Assembly: GCA_021186555.1 (NCBI GenBank)
Contig: JAJKFL010000013.1
Coordinates: 15,245,243-15,309,242 of the forward strand
DNA length: 64,000 nucleotides
Direction of reading: 5' to 3'
Source of the DNA: Reticulitermes speratus
Taxonomy: Eukaryota > Arthropoda > Insecta > Blattodea > Rhinotermitidae
Shown: positions 1 through 13,261 of the stretch, one piece after another
Numbering within the stretch: position 1 is the first letter of the stretch
Layout: every line of letters starts with the position of its first letter
Made by a program: the position numbers and the translations under genes
The notes under the pieces: generated by a model
The model's database searches: none
The model's input: only the letters and a program-made list of their open reading frames with translations
What the model was told of the DNA's origin: nothing

Positions 1-1420
1 GTAAGGGTTAATACTACATGCATGCTATCTCAAAGACCTGTTACAATTCATTTATGGGCAGGAAATCAAATGTCTTTTAAAGGGCTCTTGGTACCAGAAT
101 TATCACTTGGGGTTAGTGGTCAGTTCATATATGATTCACATATTTGTTTGGAGAGTCAGCCAGGGATAGACACACAACATTCCAAAAAAACACAACAGAA
201 AATTTATCAATAGAAACCTCTTTCCATGTCTGACTCTTCTCTGCTCACTGACTGATGCTGCTCCCAGTCACCAAGCACCAAATCACCTGGGTGGTGATAG
301 AAACAAAATAATAAGGGTTTCTTTAAAATGCTGGGATTCTGTCAGAAACCAGCAAAACATTACACTGGCTAATAGTGCTGCTAAGTTGCTGATATAAGAT
401 AATGTGCTTATTACTCTGCAAGTTGAAAAGAATTAGGTTGCACTGATGACTTTCAGTACTTCTGAATATGATGTAACTGCATATATAAAATAATATTTTA
501 CAAGGTTACTTTGAAAAGCACACTGCTGATTTAATTTTGGGGACTGACACTGACATTAGTACCAATCAAATTTTATATTCTAAATTTCATCTTGAAAAAG
601 TAAACAACAAATAAAAATTAAGCCATGCATTGCTCATGCTGTTGAAATAAACACAGTGTATTACAAACTGAAACCGAAATCTACCGCAACTGGTAAATAA
701 ATATTCCCAAGAAATGTAATAAGCATGCATACAAATAATTCAAATGTACATGTTACATTTACTTCAAAACATTGCATCATCATTCCAAATAAAGAGGGCT
801 CTGTGAAACACATTTTCTTGATGTACCTACAGGGTATGTATAACATGCAGAACTGAACCTGTAGGAGTTACAAGGACAGGGACAACAACCTTACCAGTAT
901 AACAACAATGCTGTGGACACATGGAACAAATGCATAACAGCAGCGACACTGTTTCGCTTGTTTCCCTTGGACCGTGTAAGTTCACAACAAACATAGGAGT
1001 AGATTGTACAATGGACACTGAGGATAAGGTTTTGCTCCCTGAATACAAAAAAAGCAAGCTACTGCTATATGAAGTCCAGCATTTTGATAATTAGGGGAAA
1101 TGAATGCTGAACTTTCCAATTCACCGAATTTAAACCAAGATAATCTGAAATATAATAATTTAATGTGCACAGCATTATGCTTATTGATCTAAATAAATTG
1201 TTCCCAACCTCTCTGGGCTACAATAAAAAATTTGCCACCAACAATATCTCTGGACACCTAAGAGAAAATGTTAAAGAATTAAAAATCAGACAGACATTTT
1301 TTGATAATATTTTATGACCTCCCTGAGGAACTGCACCTTGAGGTTGGAAACCAATGTTCTACAAAGATTATCTTGGTTGTTCTACAGTATTACAAAAGGG
1401 CAGTTAGAGGGAAAGTCTAC
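1..1420 (-). other. Intron (incomplete) downstream of the 9.1 kb exon
   Basis: An AT-rich stretch starting with GTAGAC at 1420 and running off the left edge. A possible optional exon at 895-1017 is listed separately. I found no AATAAA on the transcript strand in the stretches I checked, so the gene probably continues beyond the window. Confidence 0.65.
895..1017 (-). CDS. Candidate 123-nt exon of the ankyrin-like gene
   Basis: An acceptor-like CCTTATCCTCAG|TGTCC and a good donor ATACTG|GTAAGG bound 123 nt, open in the frame set by the preceding exon, with two starting bases and a single terminal G (phase 1 at both ends). It would encode a valine followed by SIVQSTPMFVVNLHGPRETS, then a Cys-rich end. 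The composition differs from the other exons. Reading past the donor reaches a stop at 827, so it could also be a terminal exon. Chance is not excluded. Confidence 0.3.
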
Positions 1421-4400
1421 CTGTTAGGTTTGGGGTGGTGGTGGTTATTCCTTGCTGGGTGGTGGTAGTAACTACAGCCCCAGGGGTAGGATGGATCATG
1501 TGACGAGTGACATAGGTGTGGTGAGTCACCACCTCAGGAGGAGAGGAGAATGATTCTGCACCACCAGTGATAGAAGTCATAAGGTGTGTATAGTCAGACT
1601 CAGGGACATCCTCTCCTGAGGCCTGTTCATATTCTCCACTAGAAATGTTCCTCAAGTATTTTTCAAGTTCAGATCCCATTAATTCTGTATCTGACATGTC
1701 CTCTGAACGGATCACAACTCGACGCTGAACAACACGCTTAATATGAACATTGCCCCCGCTGTCAACTTCTTCAGTTTCAGTTACATCCTCACCAGGGGCA
1801 AAGTGTTCTACATAGTCTCTCAATGCCCTTTCTGCATCAGGCCCCTGAAAAGATACTTTCCTTACTTCTGGTGGCAATTCAACAGTGTGATGTATTGTAT
1901 GAGAGAATTCATCCTCTTCTGATGGTTCGATAACTTCTGTAACAAAAGGTTTTCCTCTACTGCCATTCCCATCATCAAACCAGACCCCTGCAGAACGTGC
2001 AGCAGCTGCAAGGTCAATAGCATCCAGCCCACCAGCCCCTGTTGGGTCTAAAGTGTCTGTGCTGGAGACCATGGTGTTAGAACCTCCACTAGTGAAGCTA
2101 GATGACATGACAGAATCAGTTTCATACTGGTATGTGGCATGAGTTGCTGTGGAACTAGAAGGTTCTAAAGAATCTGTGCTACCAAGCATCATATCTGAAT
2201 GGGGTGGTGGCATACATCCATGTTCTCCACTATTTTCATCCTTTCCAGATGAGCTGAGGTCACCTTCACGTCCACTGGAGCTGCTTTGATCATGTCCTCC
2301 AGACCCTGAACCTTGGCCTTCTGCATGCCCTAACATGGATACTTCCTCCTCTTCTTCAATAGAATCAGTCATTGTGGTTGCTCCTGTAGCAGCTACCACA
2401 CCAAGTTCAAGGGAGTCTGTAGATGTAGTCATTATGGCAGAGTCGGGTGGTAGTTCCATAGAGTCAGTCATAATATCAACTAGACCAGACAACTGCATCT
2501 GAAACTCAATGGAATCTGTGCTGGTAGTCATCACATCAGCAACAGTCTTAAGATCCAGTGAGTCTGTGCTAGCATGCAGAGCACTTGACCTGCCTTTCAA
2601 ATCCAGTGAGTCACAGCTGGTACGCATTACATCATCACCTGCTTCACACCATCCAGCAGTCCTTTTACCAGGGAACAAATACAATGGCTGGTCAAGATCA
2701 AGCTCGGGCACACGTGCCACTTCTTCTAGAGAATCGCCACGGCCCACTGATTCTGTCACATCATCTTTGGGGTCAACAAATCGCTCAACATTTGATTGAG
2801 CCTGTCGGATTATCTCATCAATCTCAAACATTCTTTTCTCATAGTCATCAGAATCAACGCTTTCGCCACCACCTCCTCCCAAAACCCCTCGGCCATCACC
2901 TACAGACATAGTCTCACAGCTCTCAGACTCAGACACCTGGCTCTCATGGCCTTCTTCAATTTCTGATAGAAGTGCTTCTTCCTCCTTGGCTCGGGTCTCA
3001 ATCTTGGCAGCTTCAATACAGGCTGTTTCTAAGCCCTCAAACTCTTTCAGGGACGACAATGACACATCATCGCCTTGACCACTATGACTGTATCGCTTGT
3101 TATTTCCATTTAAAGAATCCTGAGAGCCGTGTGATCGTTTACGTGTGGCCTCCAAGGCAATCTGACGCTCCAATTGCTCAAATTCTTGCAGTGAACTCAT
3201 GGACACATCATCATGCTCACCGGAACGAGTAAAAAATTTCCTTCCTGCGAGAACATCATATTCTGGAGTGCTACTGAGAGACTCCTTGACACTTCCAAAA
3301 CTGCCTATTGATCCTTTGTAACTTCCCATGCTGCCCACTTTGCTGCTGCTTTGGTCGAAATCATTAACCTCTTCTTCTTTAATATCCTCCAATGGGCCAC
3401 GTTCAAACTCCATTTCATAACCGTACCCAGCAACAGCAGCAGCTGCTGCTGCATCACCTTGAAACTGCATCTCAATCCATTTTTTTCCCGCCTCTACATC
3501 TCTGTCATATTCACCCTCCTGTCCCTCAAGGCCCAATTCTTGGGTGCGAACGCCTACAGATTTCTTGGTTACAGCTGCAGTTGGAGGGCTGTCTGAATCA
3601 AATGGAAATGGACCCATATCTTCTCCTGGTTCAGGATAATATTTCAGTTCTGTCATGCGCGTAGCAGGCGCTGGAGGTGACGAGATCAGTTCTTCTTCAC
3701 TTGAATCATGCTTTTTCTTCACAGCTCGAGTCTTCTTCTGGATTTGGACACTCTTCCCCTCCATATCATGTTCTTCAGCTTCCCTACCAACTTCCTCAAT
3801 CACAACATACTCGTCAGTTAGATCTGGTTTTTCCAGCATCTCAAACGAATCACTCTCTGGAGACTCAGATATGTGTGAAGCTGGTTCTGCTTTAATATCT
3901 TCCTTCACCTCAGATTCATACACAGTTTTGTCTTCAGTAGCGGAGGTTTCATCCATAGACCGCCACTCAGTATGTTTATTTTCTCGGATATCTTCAAGTT
4001 CGGGTTCTTCACCAATGTAATCATCATGTTCTTCTTCTTCCAAAACATATTCTCGACCTTGATCGGTCTCAGTCTCTGAAGAGGCTCTACTTGATATAGA
4101 TGCTGGCGTCTGGGGAGTAGATTTAGCCGCTGCCGCTTCTTCTTCCAATTCTAAATCAGGGTAGTGGAAGCCGCGATCTACTAATGGGGTCATATGTTGG
4201 GTGACTGTGATGTCTGGTATGGATGCTGGAGAAGACATTATTATTTCATGTTGCTTCCTGCTTTCCTTCACAGCCCTATCTCGAGTCTCTAATTCATGCT
4301 TCTCTGCAGCTGGGTCCTCAGGAATGGTTGCAGGTAACGAAGGAGGTAAACCAGGGTGTACATGAGGAGTCATCTGAAAAGCTGCCTCCGCTTCGGCCAT

Positions 4401-7400
4401 ATCATCCTCACGATCAGAAACAGGTTGCTCAATCACGTTACAGGCTTCAACATATTGCATTCCAGTGCGCTCTTCACGGATTGGGCTCACATGAGAAGCA
4501 TATTCCACTGAACGACTAAATGCCCCTGAATACTCCATTTCCAGTTCGGTTACGCTTGCTTGAGCCTCAGAGGAGAATTCGGGTGTATCGTCTTTGATCT
4601 CGAATTCGTCAGCGGGCTCGGGAGAAAGGGGCCTTTCGATTGGATCTTCAAGTTCTTTGCCACCCTCTGAGCACTGTTTGAGCAACTCAGCCAGTTCCGA
4701 GTCAGGACGATCATCGGAGAAGCCCGAGGACATTGGACGGTATCCTTCAGAATCTGACTTACTAACTTGAGACTGTGGTCTACTTGTGTCAAGTTCGGCC
4801 TCAGGGTCTTCCTCCATTCCCGCAACTTCTTCCAGCAAAACTCTTCCTTCACGCAGGTCTCTATGAAAGCCTTGGTCTGCCTCAGTCTGGTAAGATTCTT
4901 CCTCTAATCTCTCAGCTTCATCAACATCCTTCTTCTCATCACTGCGTACCTCCTTCAATGTGAGTGCTCCTGTTTCCGTATATTTATCGCTTTCAGCCGT
5001 ATCTTCAACTCCTTCGGCAGTGTCAAATTTCGACGGACGCACTTCAGATAAAGGTTCAGCTACCTGTGCTGGTGTCACAGATGCCATAATGGGCAAAATC
5101 GCAGGTTTGAAACTACTTGTGCTTTCCTTGCGACGATGTCCCATGTGACGTTTCCGAGAATCGTCATAATCATCGTCATATTCAGGTACATAATCGACTT
5201 GTGTAGGGCCGTTACTCTGAGGGAAGTCGTCTCCACTTTCTCTTCTGTTGTCTCATTCTGACTATCATTGTCATCATCTTCCAGGACAGGAGTATGGCAC
5301 TGAGATGTGACTTGGGTACACACGCTCTGAACTCCATACTCGTCCACAGATGAAGTGGTAATTGTTACAGAGGACAGGTGCAGCTCGCGGCCTGATGTTG
5401 ATGTGGGGTAAGTGCAAGTTTCGGAATCAACAAACTGTGTTCCACTCAGTGTTGCTGGGTCTATTTCTTCAAGACTCAGTTGCTCTGATGTACCCGAAAC
5501 CGTTAATTGCTCAGAAGTGACTGACGCATCCATGCGTTCAGAATCTGCCCTCGAAAGCTCTATCACTGTCCTGAGGCCTGTGGCATCCGAAGCACTAGAA
5601 AGACTCACACTGAGAATGCTACCTTCCTCTACACTCGAACCAAACTTTTCTTCCGTAGCGGTTTCGGACAGAGGACTGTCTGTTATAACAGGTCTGGGTT
5701 CTGGTTGGAAAATCATCTCATGAGATCGTTTCATGCAGTGTGGCCTTTCGTCTCCTCCTGATTCATCAGTTAACAGAGCTGGAGAAATTTCCTTCCTCTC
5801 AGGGATATCAGCATCTTCGTCCTCCGACCCACCCATATCTTCCCCATGATATTCAAGTACTTCAGATTCACTTATTATTTCGAAGGGACTTTGTCGACCA
5901 TCATCCGTCTGTGAAGTTTCGCCTTTATCAACGCCAGATGTATCCAAAATGGTTGAATGGACTGTATCATATATATCCGTATAGGTTTGTGACAAGTGTT
6001 GCTGTGGCTTTAATTCTCCACAGGTGACGTGAAAATGCACTGCTATGTCGTTGGTGTCTACTTCTTCCCCTGTTACAGGAGGATGGGAAGTCAATTCCCG
6101 AAGTTCAATGTCTTCATCCTCCATGACCAACGCTCCTGAGACTCCTTCCATATCCTTCTCTAATTCTAAGTAAGAAGGAACGAGAGTTTCCGAGGCCTCA
6201 CTGGAAATTTCGATACTGGCTAGGTGACCAGAACTTTCAGAGTCCAGAGATTTCATTGAGTCGCGAGAGCTTAAGGAGCTGACGGCTGTGTGGTATTCAT
6301 GAGATGCAGAACGAGCTGAAAGTTCTTGAGATGTCAAAGCAGATTCGTATTCAGATGATCCAGCGGTACCAACTCCCGCCATTAGGGCTTCGACATCTGA
6401 AGAACAAGGGCGACTAGAAGTGCGACCGCTTTCTGAAGTCTGTTCGAAGGAATGATAATGACTTTCACCTGAACTTGACCAAGCTTCAAAGTCAGCACCC
6501 GAACGTCTGTCAGCACGTAAGGTTGTACTACCGCTTCGCTCTCCAGAACTAGACGATTCGACATCTGGTTTCGAATGGCGGGTGTGTCGCAGGACGACTA
6601 CCGTCGCCTCACTACAGTCAGGACGTTCAATAACACGCACAGCATCCGCCTCGGCCCGACGTCCTGATGATGACGATGAATCTATAGGTGACTTTGTGGA
6701 CTCGTCCTGAGACAGAGACCGCTGCGACTCTTCGCTTGACGTTCGTTTGATCTCCTTCTCTATTAAACGGACAGTTTCGTTCGACAATTCCATGCCCTCA
6801 GTTAATGTCGGCATTACCTGGTCGACCCCGGCCGTTTCCGGGACACCGGAATCAAGTTTGAAACTTTTCTTAATTTCGACTTTTTTTTCCGTCTTCATTG
6901 CTTCTTCAGTACTTTGCTCTGATCTTGATATCTCCGTAACATACGTATCCTGTTCAGCATTGTCTTCTTTCCTTCCAACAAATTTAGCACTCGATAACGT
7001 CTCCACCTTACTTTCACCAACCAAACTAGAATCTGTTTTTCGCCTGAGTTCAGTCTTCAGCTTACCATCTTCCGTGCTCTCTTCCACTTTCGTGTCTTTT
7101 TCTACCCACTTCACTGTTGCAGTTTGGCCTTGTGTAATATCTTGCTTCTCGTAAACAAAACCGGAATGCTCTTCTTCCAATTTACTCTCAATCACAAGCT
7201 TTTCCTCACTTACAGCTTCACTACGTTCCTTCTCCTCAGCAATTCTCGTTGCCTGAACCCCGCCTTTTCTTTGTGCTCGGGTTTCTGATACATTACTCAT
7301 TACAGACCGATCCTCATCATCAGAAAAGGATGCAAAAATACGATGCTCACCAGTAACACCTACCTCCTGTCTCATCACACCAACGTCTTCGAACTTAGAT

Positions 7401-10400
7401 TTCTTTGTTTTAACATCCCGTTCCTCAAGAAAATGTTGCTTACTATCTATTATTTCCTGCACACCATCCTTACCAACAATTATCTTCGCTGTATCCACGT
7501 TTCTTGATTCTCCAGTCATTTCATCTTTCTTCGACATAGCAACGTCAGTGACATGACTCACTAATCTGCCGTCCTTTGTGGCCTCGCTGTAGTCAGCAGT
7601 TGCACTTACTTCTTCACAACGCGATTCCTCAATACTTTCGCCAAGGATTTTTTCGAAACTCAACACTTTGAATTCGAATTCTGAGGGCGACTCTTTCTTC
7701 TGAATCACTTCTTCCTTCTTCTTATGTTGTTCGATAAGCTGTTCCTGTGCTGCTTCTAAAGACTCCCGTACTTCAGCTAAAGTTTTCTCGACTACTTCTT
7801 CACCCTGCAGTTTAACGCTCACAACTTCGAGTTCGTTGTCGGCCTTCGCTCGACCAGCTTGGCTGTCAAGCGGTGATAAATCCGTTTCCACGCCACTACT
7901 GCGCAAGTCCTCGTCTGTAATCTCCATGCTGGATGTAGTTGTGTCCGTGCGGGCCAACTTCTTCATTTCTTCTCGGTGTTTGCTGGCCAGGACTGACTCT
8001 ATGAGCTGAACCTCACGCGGTTCTAATTCCTCCTTGCCGGCCAGTTGTCGTAGATATTCTGTTACCTGTGATTCGGCCATTTCTGGTGGCGGAACGGGTG
8101 GGGATGCTGTGTCAAGGATTAAATCACTTCTTCTAGCCACTTCAGCTTCTATGCTCTCCACAACTTCTTCTGCAATCATTCGGGCCTCCTGCTCTGATAT
8201 TTTGAATGGTGTTTCACTGATTTCAACGTTCTCATCCTCATCCTTTTCAACTATAATTTGTTTCTCTAGAGGTATCTCCTGTACTATCTCAACTACGGAT
8301 TCTGACTGTTCTTGTACAGGAACCTCCCACACAGTGTCGTAAATATGTTCCTCTGGTTGGTATAGTGGATGTTCCTCAGGAGTAACGTCCGATTCAGAAG
8401 CCGTATCCTCGCTTTCTCCTTGACTGTAGCTATCTGTCTGTTGTTTTCCAGATAAAGTTACAGCAATTGACGTCACCCCATTGTCATCTACCCTGCAGGA
8501 CTCCATTGCTTTTATCTCTTCCTCAATATCACGTTCCTTCTCAGTCTCTTCAATTTCACTCTTGTCAACGTGTACCTCAAGTGAATCAGACGGTTTGGTA
8601 ACATTTTCAGTCTTGTAGTGTAGCACCTGTGCTAACTGATCACTTATCTGTTCCTCTCGCGTTTCTGAGAATAAGTCAATGTCCGTTATCTTAGACGTCA
8701 TTTCCATTACCTCTGTCTTGGATGAACCCTCTTCTGCAGCAGACTGTGTCACTGCACCTGAAGGCTGAGGTGTTGTTGCATGGACCGTACTCTCGAAGAC
8801 TGCTCGTATGTCTTTGACTGCCTTCCGCTCCGCAGTATCATCTACTTGTAGGTCCGACTTTCTTACCTGGTGCTGTAAGTCTTTATCTATGCCTTGTACT
8901 GGAATTATTGTTGATTCTTGACCACCTAAAGGGGACTGTATTTCAAATTCCTTAGCTAAATTCTTTACACTTGAAACTTTAGTTTCAGAAATTATAGCAC
9001 TTTCTTGAACAACTTCCACATGCATATTCTCGTCTTTAGTGTCGTGTCTTGGCTTCTGAACATATTTATCTGGAACGTCGGCGAAAACTGTGGGTTTCAT
9101 ACCAGTTCCAACTTGTAATTTCGTAACTTCCGTGGTAGCACCTATATGACACCCACTTTCCAGTGAAATGTCTTCTTGGGTTTGCCTTCCCATGTTTTTT
9201 ACTGTTGTCAGAATGTTCTTGTCCTCTGGCACCACAGATTCTGTATTTTCATCGAGTTCGTGGGTGAATATATCACTACGTATCTGACGGCTCTCTGCTC
9301 CTTCCATATCGTCTGACTGCTTGATAGCACTTTGGGCGATTGCCTTGTGCTCAGGCGAAGCTTCTTCTTCCATCTGCGTCATAAGCTGTTCTACAACCAT
9401 TTCTTTCTTGATCTGAGCCTCAAAATACCGTTTTTTGGCACGCACGCTTCCATTTTGATCAAACGGAATGAGATCTTCAGTGGGCAAAGATACAGATCTC
9501 TCGTAAACCTTCCTCGATGCTGCAACAGGCAATGTTTGCTCAAGATTCTTTTCAAATAGTGCTCGTTTACTTGAAATTGTGGGGATATCTTCACTGCTAT
9601 CTAGTGAACCAATAAGACTTGAGGGCTTGCTGCTTCCATCATCATCTCCTACAAAGGCAGTATTCTCGTACGCTAACGGTTTGTCCACGCACTTGGCAAG
9701 ATATTCCGCCTCCGAATCGCTACTCCCTGCCTCCTCCTCTTCAGTGTGAGAGTGTTGCTGGCTGAACACCGCTACTGCAGACGGAGCTGTAGTCGGGACA
9801 CCAGTAATCTGGCTCATTGCAACGTCCGTGGCTTCCGTTTCAGAACCTTCACGATCTGAAGTGTCCGAGGAGCCAGTGAACGTGGACTGCTTGCTCACTG
9901 AGGCTGGTGGAGGATGCATGCGAATTGTAGAATCACTAAAAGTAGTGGTATCCGTATCACTTTCTGCCTCTGATTTTATGATACCACTTTCTTGAAGCAC
10001 CGATATCAATGGTGCAGGAGTGGGTACTGAAGATCTTGGCTTGGGCACTGGTGGTGCTACTGGTTCCTGACTCTGAGTGCGCAGTTTAATGACTGTTTCA
10101 GTGGCGGTCTTTGCCGGGCCTGTTGTCATTTGCTCCCAAAACTTTTTTCTATCTGAATAACTCTGGACATCTACCTCAATACCCTTCTCTCCTTCAGGCT
10201 TTACTGTATCAGTCTTTGAATCTTCTAACGCAGCTACGGCCTCAGAAGGGGATATCTCAACACTGACTCTGTGAACTGGTATGTGAGATACAGGGGCAAC
10301 TTCATATGCAAGGCCAGGAGATACAGGTTCCAATTGGGATGTCTGAAAATGAGAGGTTTCGTCCTCATGGAATTCAGGTTTTGGAACAAGGCGTGGACTT

Positions 10401-10482
10401 GGAGTTGGGTGTAGGATGAGGGGCTCCTCCACCCTGGGTTCCTGGCGATCCGTCAACTCTGTTGTTAGTAGTCTGGTGCTCT
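1421..10482 (-). CDS. 9.1 kb exon with the ankyrin C-terminal-type region, one frame break
   Basis: The acceptor TCTCTTCTAG|AGAGC gives phase 1; the donor CTAACAG|GTAGAC ends the exon in phase 1, so the gene continues left. The first part contains a proline-rich SH3-ligand-like run (PPVPKPRSSVPTP), the motifs DRKKFWEQMT (about 10125-10155), SSKRALFEKNLE (about 9550-9585) and KKRYFEAQIKKEM (about 9400-9440). A helical-looking ISEQEARMIAEEVVESIEAE (about 8140-8205) and LAGKEELEPREVQLIESV (about 7990-8050) follow. The last third has Ser/Asp repeats (DSLE type, 2040-2640; SLxEFExLE type, 3030-3220). It ends with GEDVTETEEVDSGGNVHIKR and the basic QRRVVIR (1710-1800), which resembles the ankyrin C-terminal regulatory domain. 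At 9,062 nt it is one base short of a multiple of three. The role as a neuronal ankyrin tail is inferred. Confidence 0.85.
2040..2640 (-). repeat. Degenerate STDSLE-type protein repeats
   Basis: Within about 200 residues a short unit recurs with spacing of roughly 12 to 40 residues: SCDSLDL, STDSLDL, STDSIEF, TDSMEL, STDSLEL, TDSIEEE, STDSLEP and SSTDTLDP. Several copies are preceded by Met-Thr-Thr. The Ser/Thr in an acidic setting would suit casein-kinase-2-type phosphorylation. It lies about 230 residues upstream of the ankyrin-type C-terminal region. Confidence 0.8.
3030..3225 (-). repeat. Two copies of an SLxEFExLE module
   Basis: Two consecutive modules read GEHDDVSMSSLQEFEQLE and GQGDDVSLSSLKEFEGLE, each preceded by a Ser/Gly-rich basic linker (one includes SHGSQDSLNG) and followed by a helical-looking stretch. 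The near-identity of the two copies implies constraint on a linear motif, perhaps a protein-binding helix. The partner is unknown. Confidence 0.75.
5225..5252 (-). other. Frame break 5 in the 9.1 kb exon
   Basis: The upstream frame (EDDDNDSQNETTEEKVE) drifts into non-typical sequence and stops at 5075. The frame one base back opens after a stop at 5255-5253 and continues as DDFPQSNGPTQVDYVPEYDD, then for about 1,270 residues. One extra A in the AAA at 5239-5237 would give EEKSGDDFPQSNG in one frame. There is no in-phase slippery heptamer, so a missing base is the simplest reading. Confidence 0.75.
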
Positions 10483-12673
10483 CTAGAAGAGAGGGCAAGT
10501 TGGTTAGTGGGACAATATTCACTCTCACACAAGGTGTTAATATGTACAAGTAAAATAACTGCTGTATCTTCCGTGATGGCAGCCACCTCTTTCTCCGCTT
10601 TTCTGCATGCACGTACGCACGCACGCACCCACCCACACACATACGTATTTATATACACAAATAGCCAAAGCACCTCATCCGTGTTTGTAACATACAATAT
10701 ACCTGTCTGTACCTGTTACTTGCATGACATACTCTTCAGAACGTTAGTTCCTTTCGTATTTTTTTTGTAAGAAACCCAGCCATTATTGAATAAGGATCTA
10801 AACGTGGTAATTAAAATTACTCTATCGAAATCAGGGGAATGAAAATTCCAAATCAGGAACATAAAATTTAACTGAGGAAAACTGAAAACAATAACAGCAT
10901 AGAAATCTTGTGACTCAATGCAATTTAATTTAACTTACTACGAAATTAAAATATGCTTATCAATATATCACTTGGTACCTTGAAAATACAAACTATTTGG
11001 AAAATTAGAAGGAATAAAATGCCCATGAACAGATGAATTACAAAACAGCACTAAATACATACATTCCCAAACACACTAGACTTTTCATTTAGTAGGATTT
11101 AACGTTCAATAAGTAGGTTCCAACACTGAGGAAATATGTAATGCATATTCTATATCCATATGTGGAACCATTGATTGAAAATACATAACCATTCTTTCTT
11201 ATAATATTTGAGTTCTGGTACAGAAAACATAAATTTAACTCTCTGAATTTTTGATAATACTGCACATGATGTGTCACTCAACAAGACAAAGAAAAGGATC
11301 TGTACGAAGTGTCTCAGAAATATAAGAGTGAGCTATGCCCAGGCAGGTAACAGAGGATGAGAAAAACTATGTAAACTGATGTAGCAATAAGAAAACGAGT
11401 TTTCTAATTATAAAATGTCATAAACAGCCACTCTACATTCATTATTGCGTAAATGCAAATACTTAAGTGCAAGGCATTTGCTTTTATACATTAGCAGACA
11501 GAGATTCATACACAACAATAAAGGTGATTAGAATACCTAATTTCACACACTAAAGCAACAAAATACATCAGTAGACATAAAACAACAGCACATTGTTATG
11601 TAGAAGTCAATGTTGGAAAAGTTAGATTGAAAGATTGTCAGTATTCCTATGAGGAGCAGCTTGCAATTTTTTAAGAGCCAAAGCCACTTTGAATTTGTAA
11701 CTGTCACTGCATAAGTGTATCTTCTGACAAAGAATTAGCTGTTGTCTGCTGTTACAGGAAAGTATATTGCCACTTCTATGGTTAAGACTGCAGGCAGCAG
11801 AACATCTCCAGAACAAAGTACTTCTGTAAATGAAATCACATGTACATGTTATATGTTCATACTGAATGGCCATGCTAGTTGCTTTCCACTTTCAAGCACT
11901 CTCCTGGCAAAAAATTCTTGCTGTGAATGTAAGGAATGATATGTTGATTCTCATTAGTATTGTATTCCACCATCTTATAACACTACTCACTTCAAATGAA
12001 AATGTACGTATCAGAAATAAGGACTACGAATACCAAAAGGCACAAAATCCAGCATAACTAATTTATGAGAAAATGATGTGGCAACAATGGCACTAACATC
12101 TGAATTCGAAATGTGCATCATTTCTACTGAACACAGTCTGTTGTTAGTGCAAGTAAAACTGTGCTGTACAACAATTCAGCAATTCCCAAAATGGTGATGT
12201 TATAGGCATAACACCTGAATTTGGAAATCACTGGGCACAGGATGATGTTCAACATGCATACACTGAAATCACAACAAGCTCATATGCACAAAAAGACCTG
12301 GTCAGGACTTATATGTCATGGCCCTAACAGAATAACCTTCTTGGTTGAGCAGGAAAAGTGAAACCAGATTAGTCATATTTGTACTAATTTTAAATTATCA
12401 AATGATTTGCAATTCTAAAGTGTGCCACATGTTAGTGACACTATTCTAATCTCATTACAGAACATGACGCAGATTTGAAGATTTCCACTTTCCATAAGCA
12501 GTGGATGAATATGGAACTATGAACGCTGCAGAGATGATTTGCTGTTAGTACTGTTCACTGTGTTAATCACACCAAGCATCATATTCAAAGACTGCTTCTA
12601 CAAAATATCCCAAACATTTGCGTCTAGAAGAAATCCGCTACATACCATCAGCAAGGGGAACTGCACGACTCAC
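10483..12673 (-). other. Intron between the 588-nt and 9.1 kb exons
   Basis: About 2.2 kb, AT-rich. It begins GTGAGT and ends with a good pyrimidine tract, CCCTCTCTTCTAG. Near its 3' end lies an alternating purine-pyrimidine stretch (10606-10645, CACGTACGCACGCACGC and CA repeats). Nothing else is recognisable. Confidence 0.8.
10606..10645. repeat. Alternating purine-pyrimidine (CA/CG) tract
   Basis: About 40 bases of nearly strict purine-pyrimidine alternation with several CG steps, including ACGCACGCACGC, inside an otherwise AT-rich intron. Such sequence can adopt left-handed DNA. It is a low-complexity tract and no function is claimed. Confidence 0.7.
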
Positions 12674-13261
12674 CCAGAGGACTCTGCTCAAGGCTACAAG
12701 GTTCCCGTTTAATGTGAGGGCCTGAGTACACATACAAGCATGGTCTGCTGCACTGGTGCAATCTACTAGCATCATCTGGCAACCTACATAGATCTCTATT
12801 CTCACTGATGTTAGCAACCTTCAAGATATCAGTTGCCTTCTGGTCTGCCTTCACTGCCACATGGCTACTGGAGAACATATTCTGATCACTGTACCAAACA
12901 GTGGTGTTAACTTTAGCCTCTGATTCTATTTTTGCCTGTGCTAAGAAATATGTCAAGTATGGAAGTTTGTCAGCATCCAGTTCCGTAGAGGAATCATTGT
13001 CAGTGAGTAGCTGCTGGTTGAGATCAACTTCATCAAACAATTCACTCCTGTTATCCTCCCCATCACTTTCATCCAATGCCTCTTCACTTGAAATGAAAGA
13101 GTCAGGGTCCATCTGGTCATGAACCAGCCACAGGTCAAACTTGAATGGATCGAACAAGTTGGTGTCAGGAGTGTCGTAGCAATCGATCACAATCTCAGGA
13201 ATTGTCAAACTACTGGAGTAGCCCAGAGGCTTGTCTTCATCATCAGCAGCAGCAGCAGCCA
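12674..13261 (-). CDS. 588-nt exon of the ankyrin-like gene
   Basis: The acceptor TTGTGTGTCACAG|TGGCT and the strong donor CTCTGG|GTGAGT give phase 1 at both ends, and 588 is a multiple of three. The exon starts with a polyalanine run (13260-13246, GCT/GCC/GCA repeats) followed by DDEDKPLGYSSSLTIPEIV. An acidic region rich in Asp, Leu and Ser follows (DESDGEDNRSELFDEVDLN), and the exon ends in a Cys/Pro/Ser-containing stretch (CRPDDASRLHQ-like and LEQSPLGE). Reading past the donor meets a stop at 12650-12648, just before a second donor-like site (GATG|GTATGT) at 12645. Use of that second site would therefore truncate the protein. No recognisable domain. Confidence 0.8.

Noticed and set aside
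12901..13122. A 73-codon Ser-rich plus-strand frame
   Set aside because: It lies wholly inside the 588-nt exon, which has splice sites and phase on the other strand.
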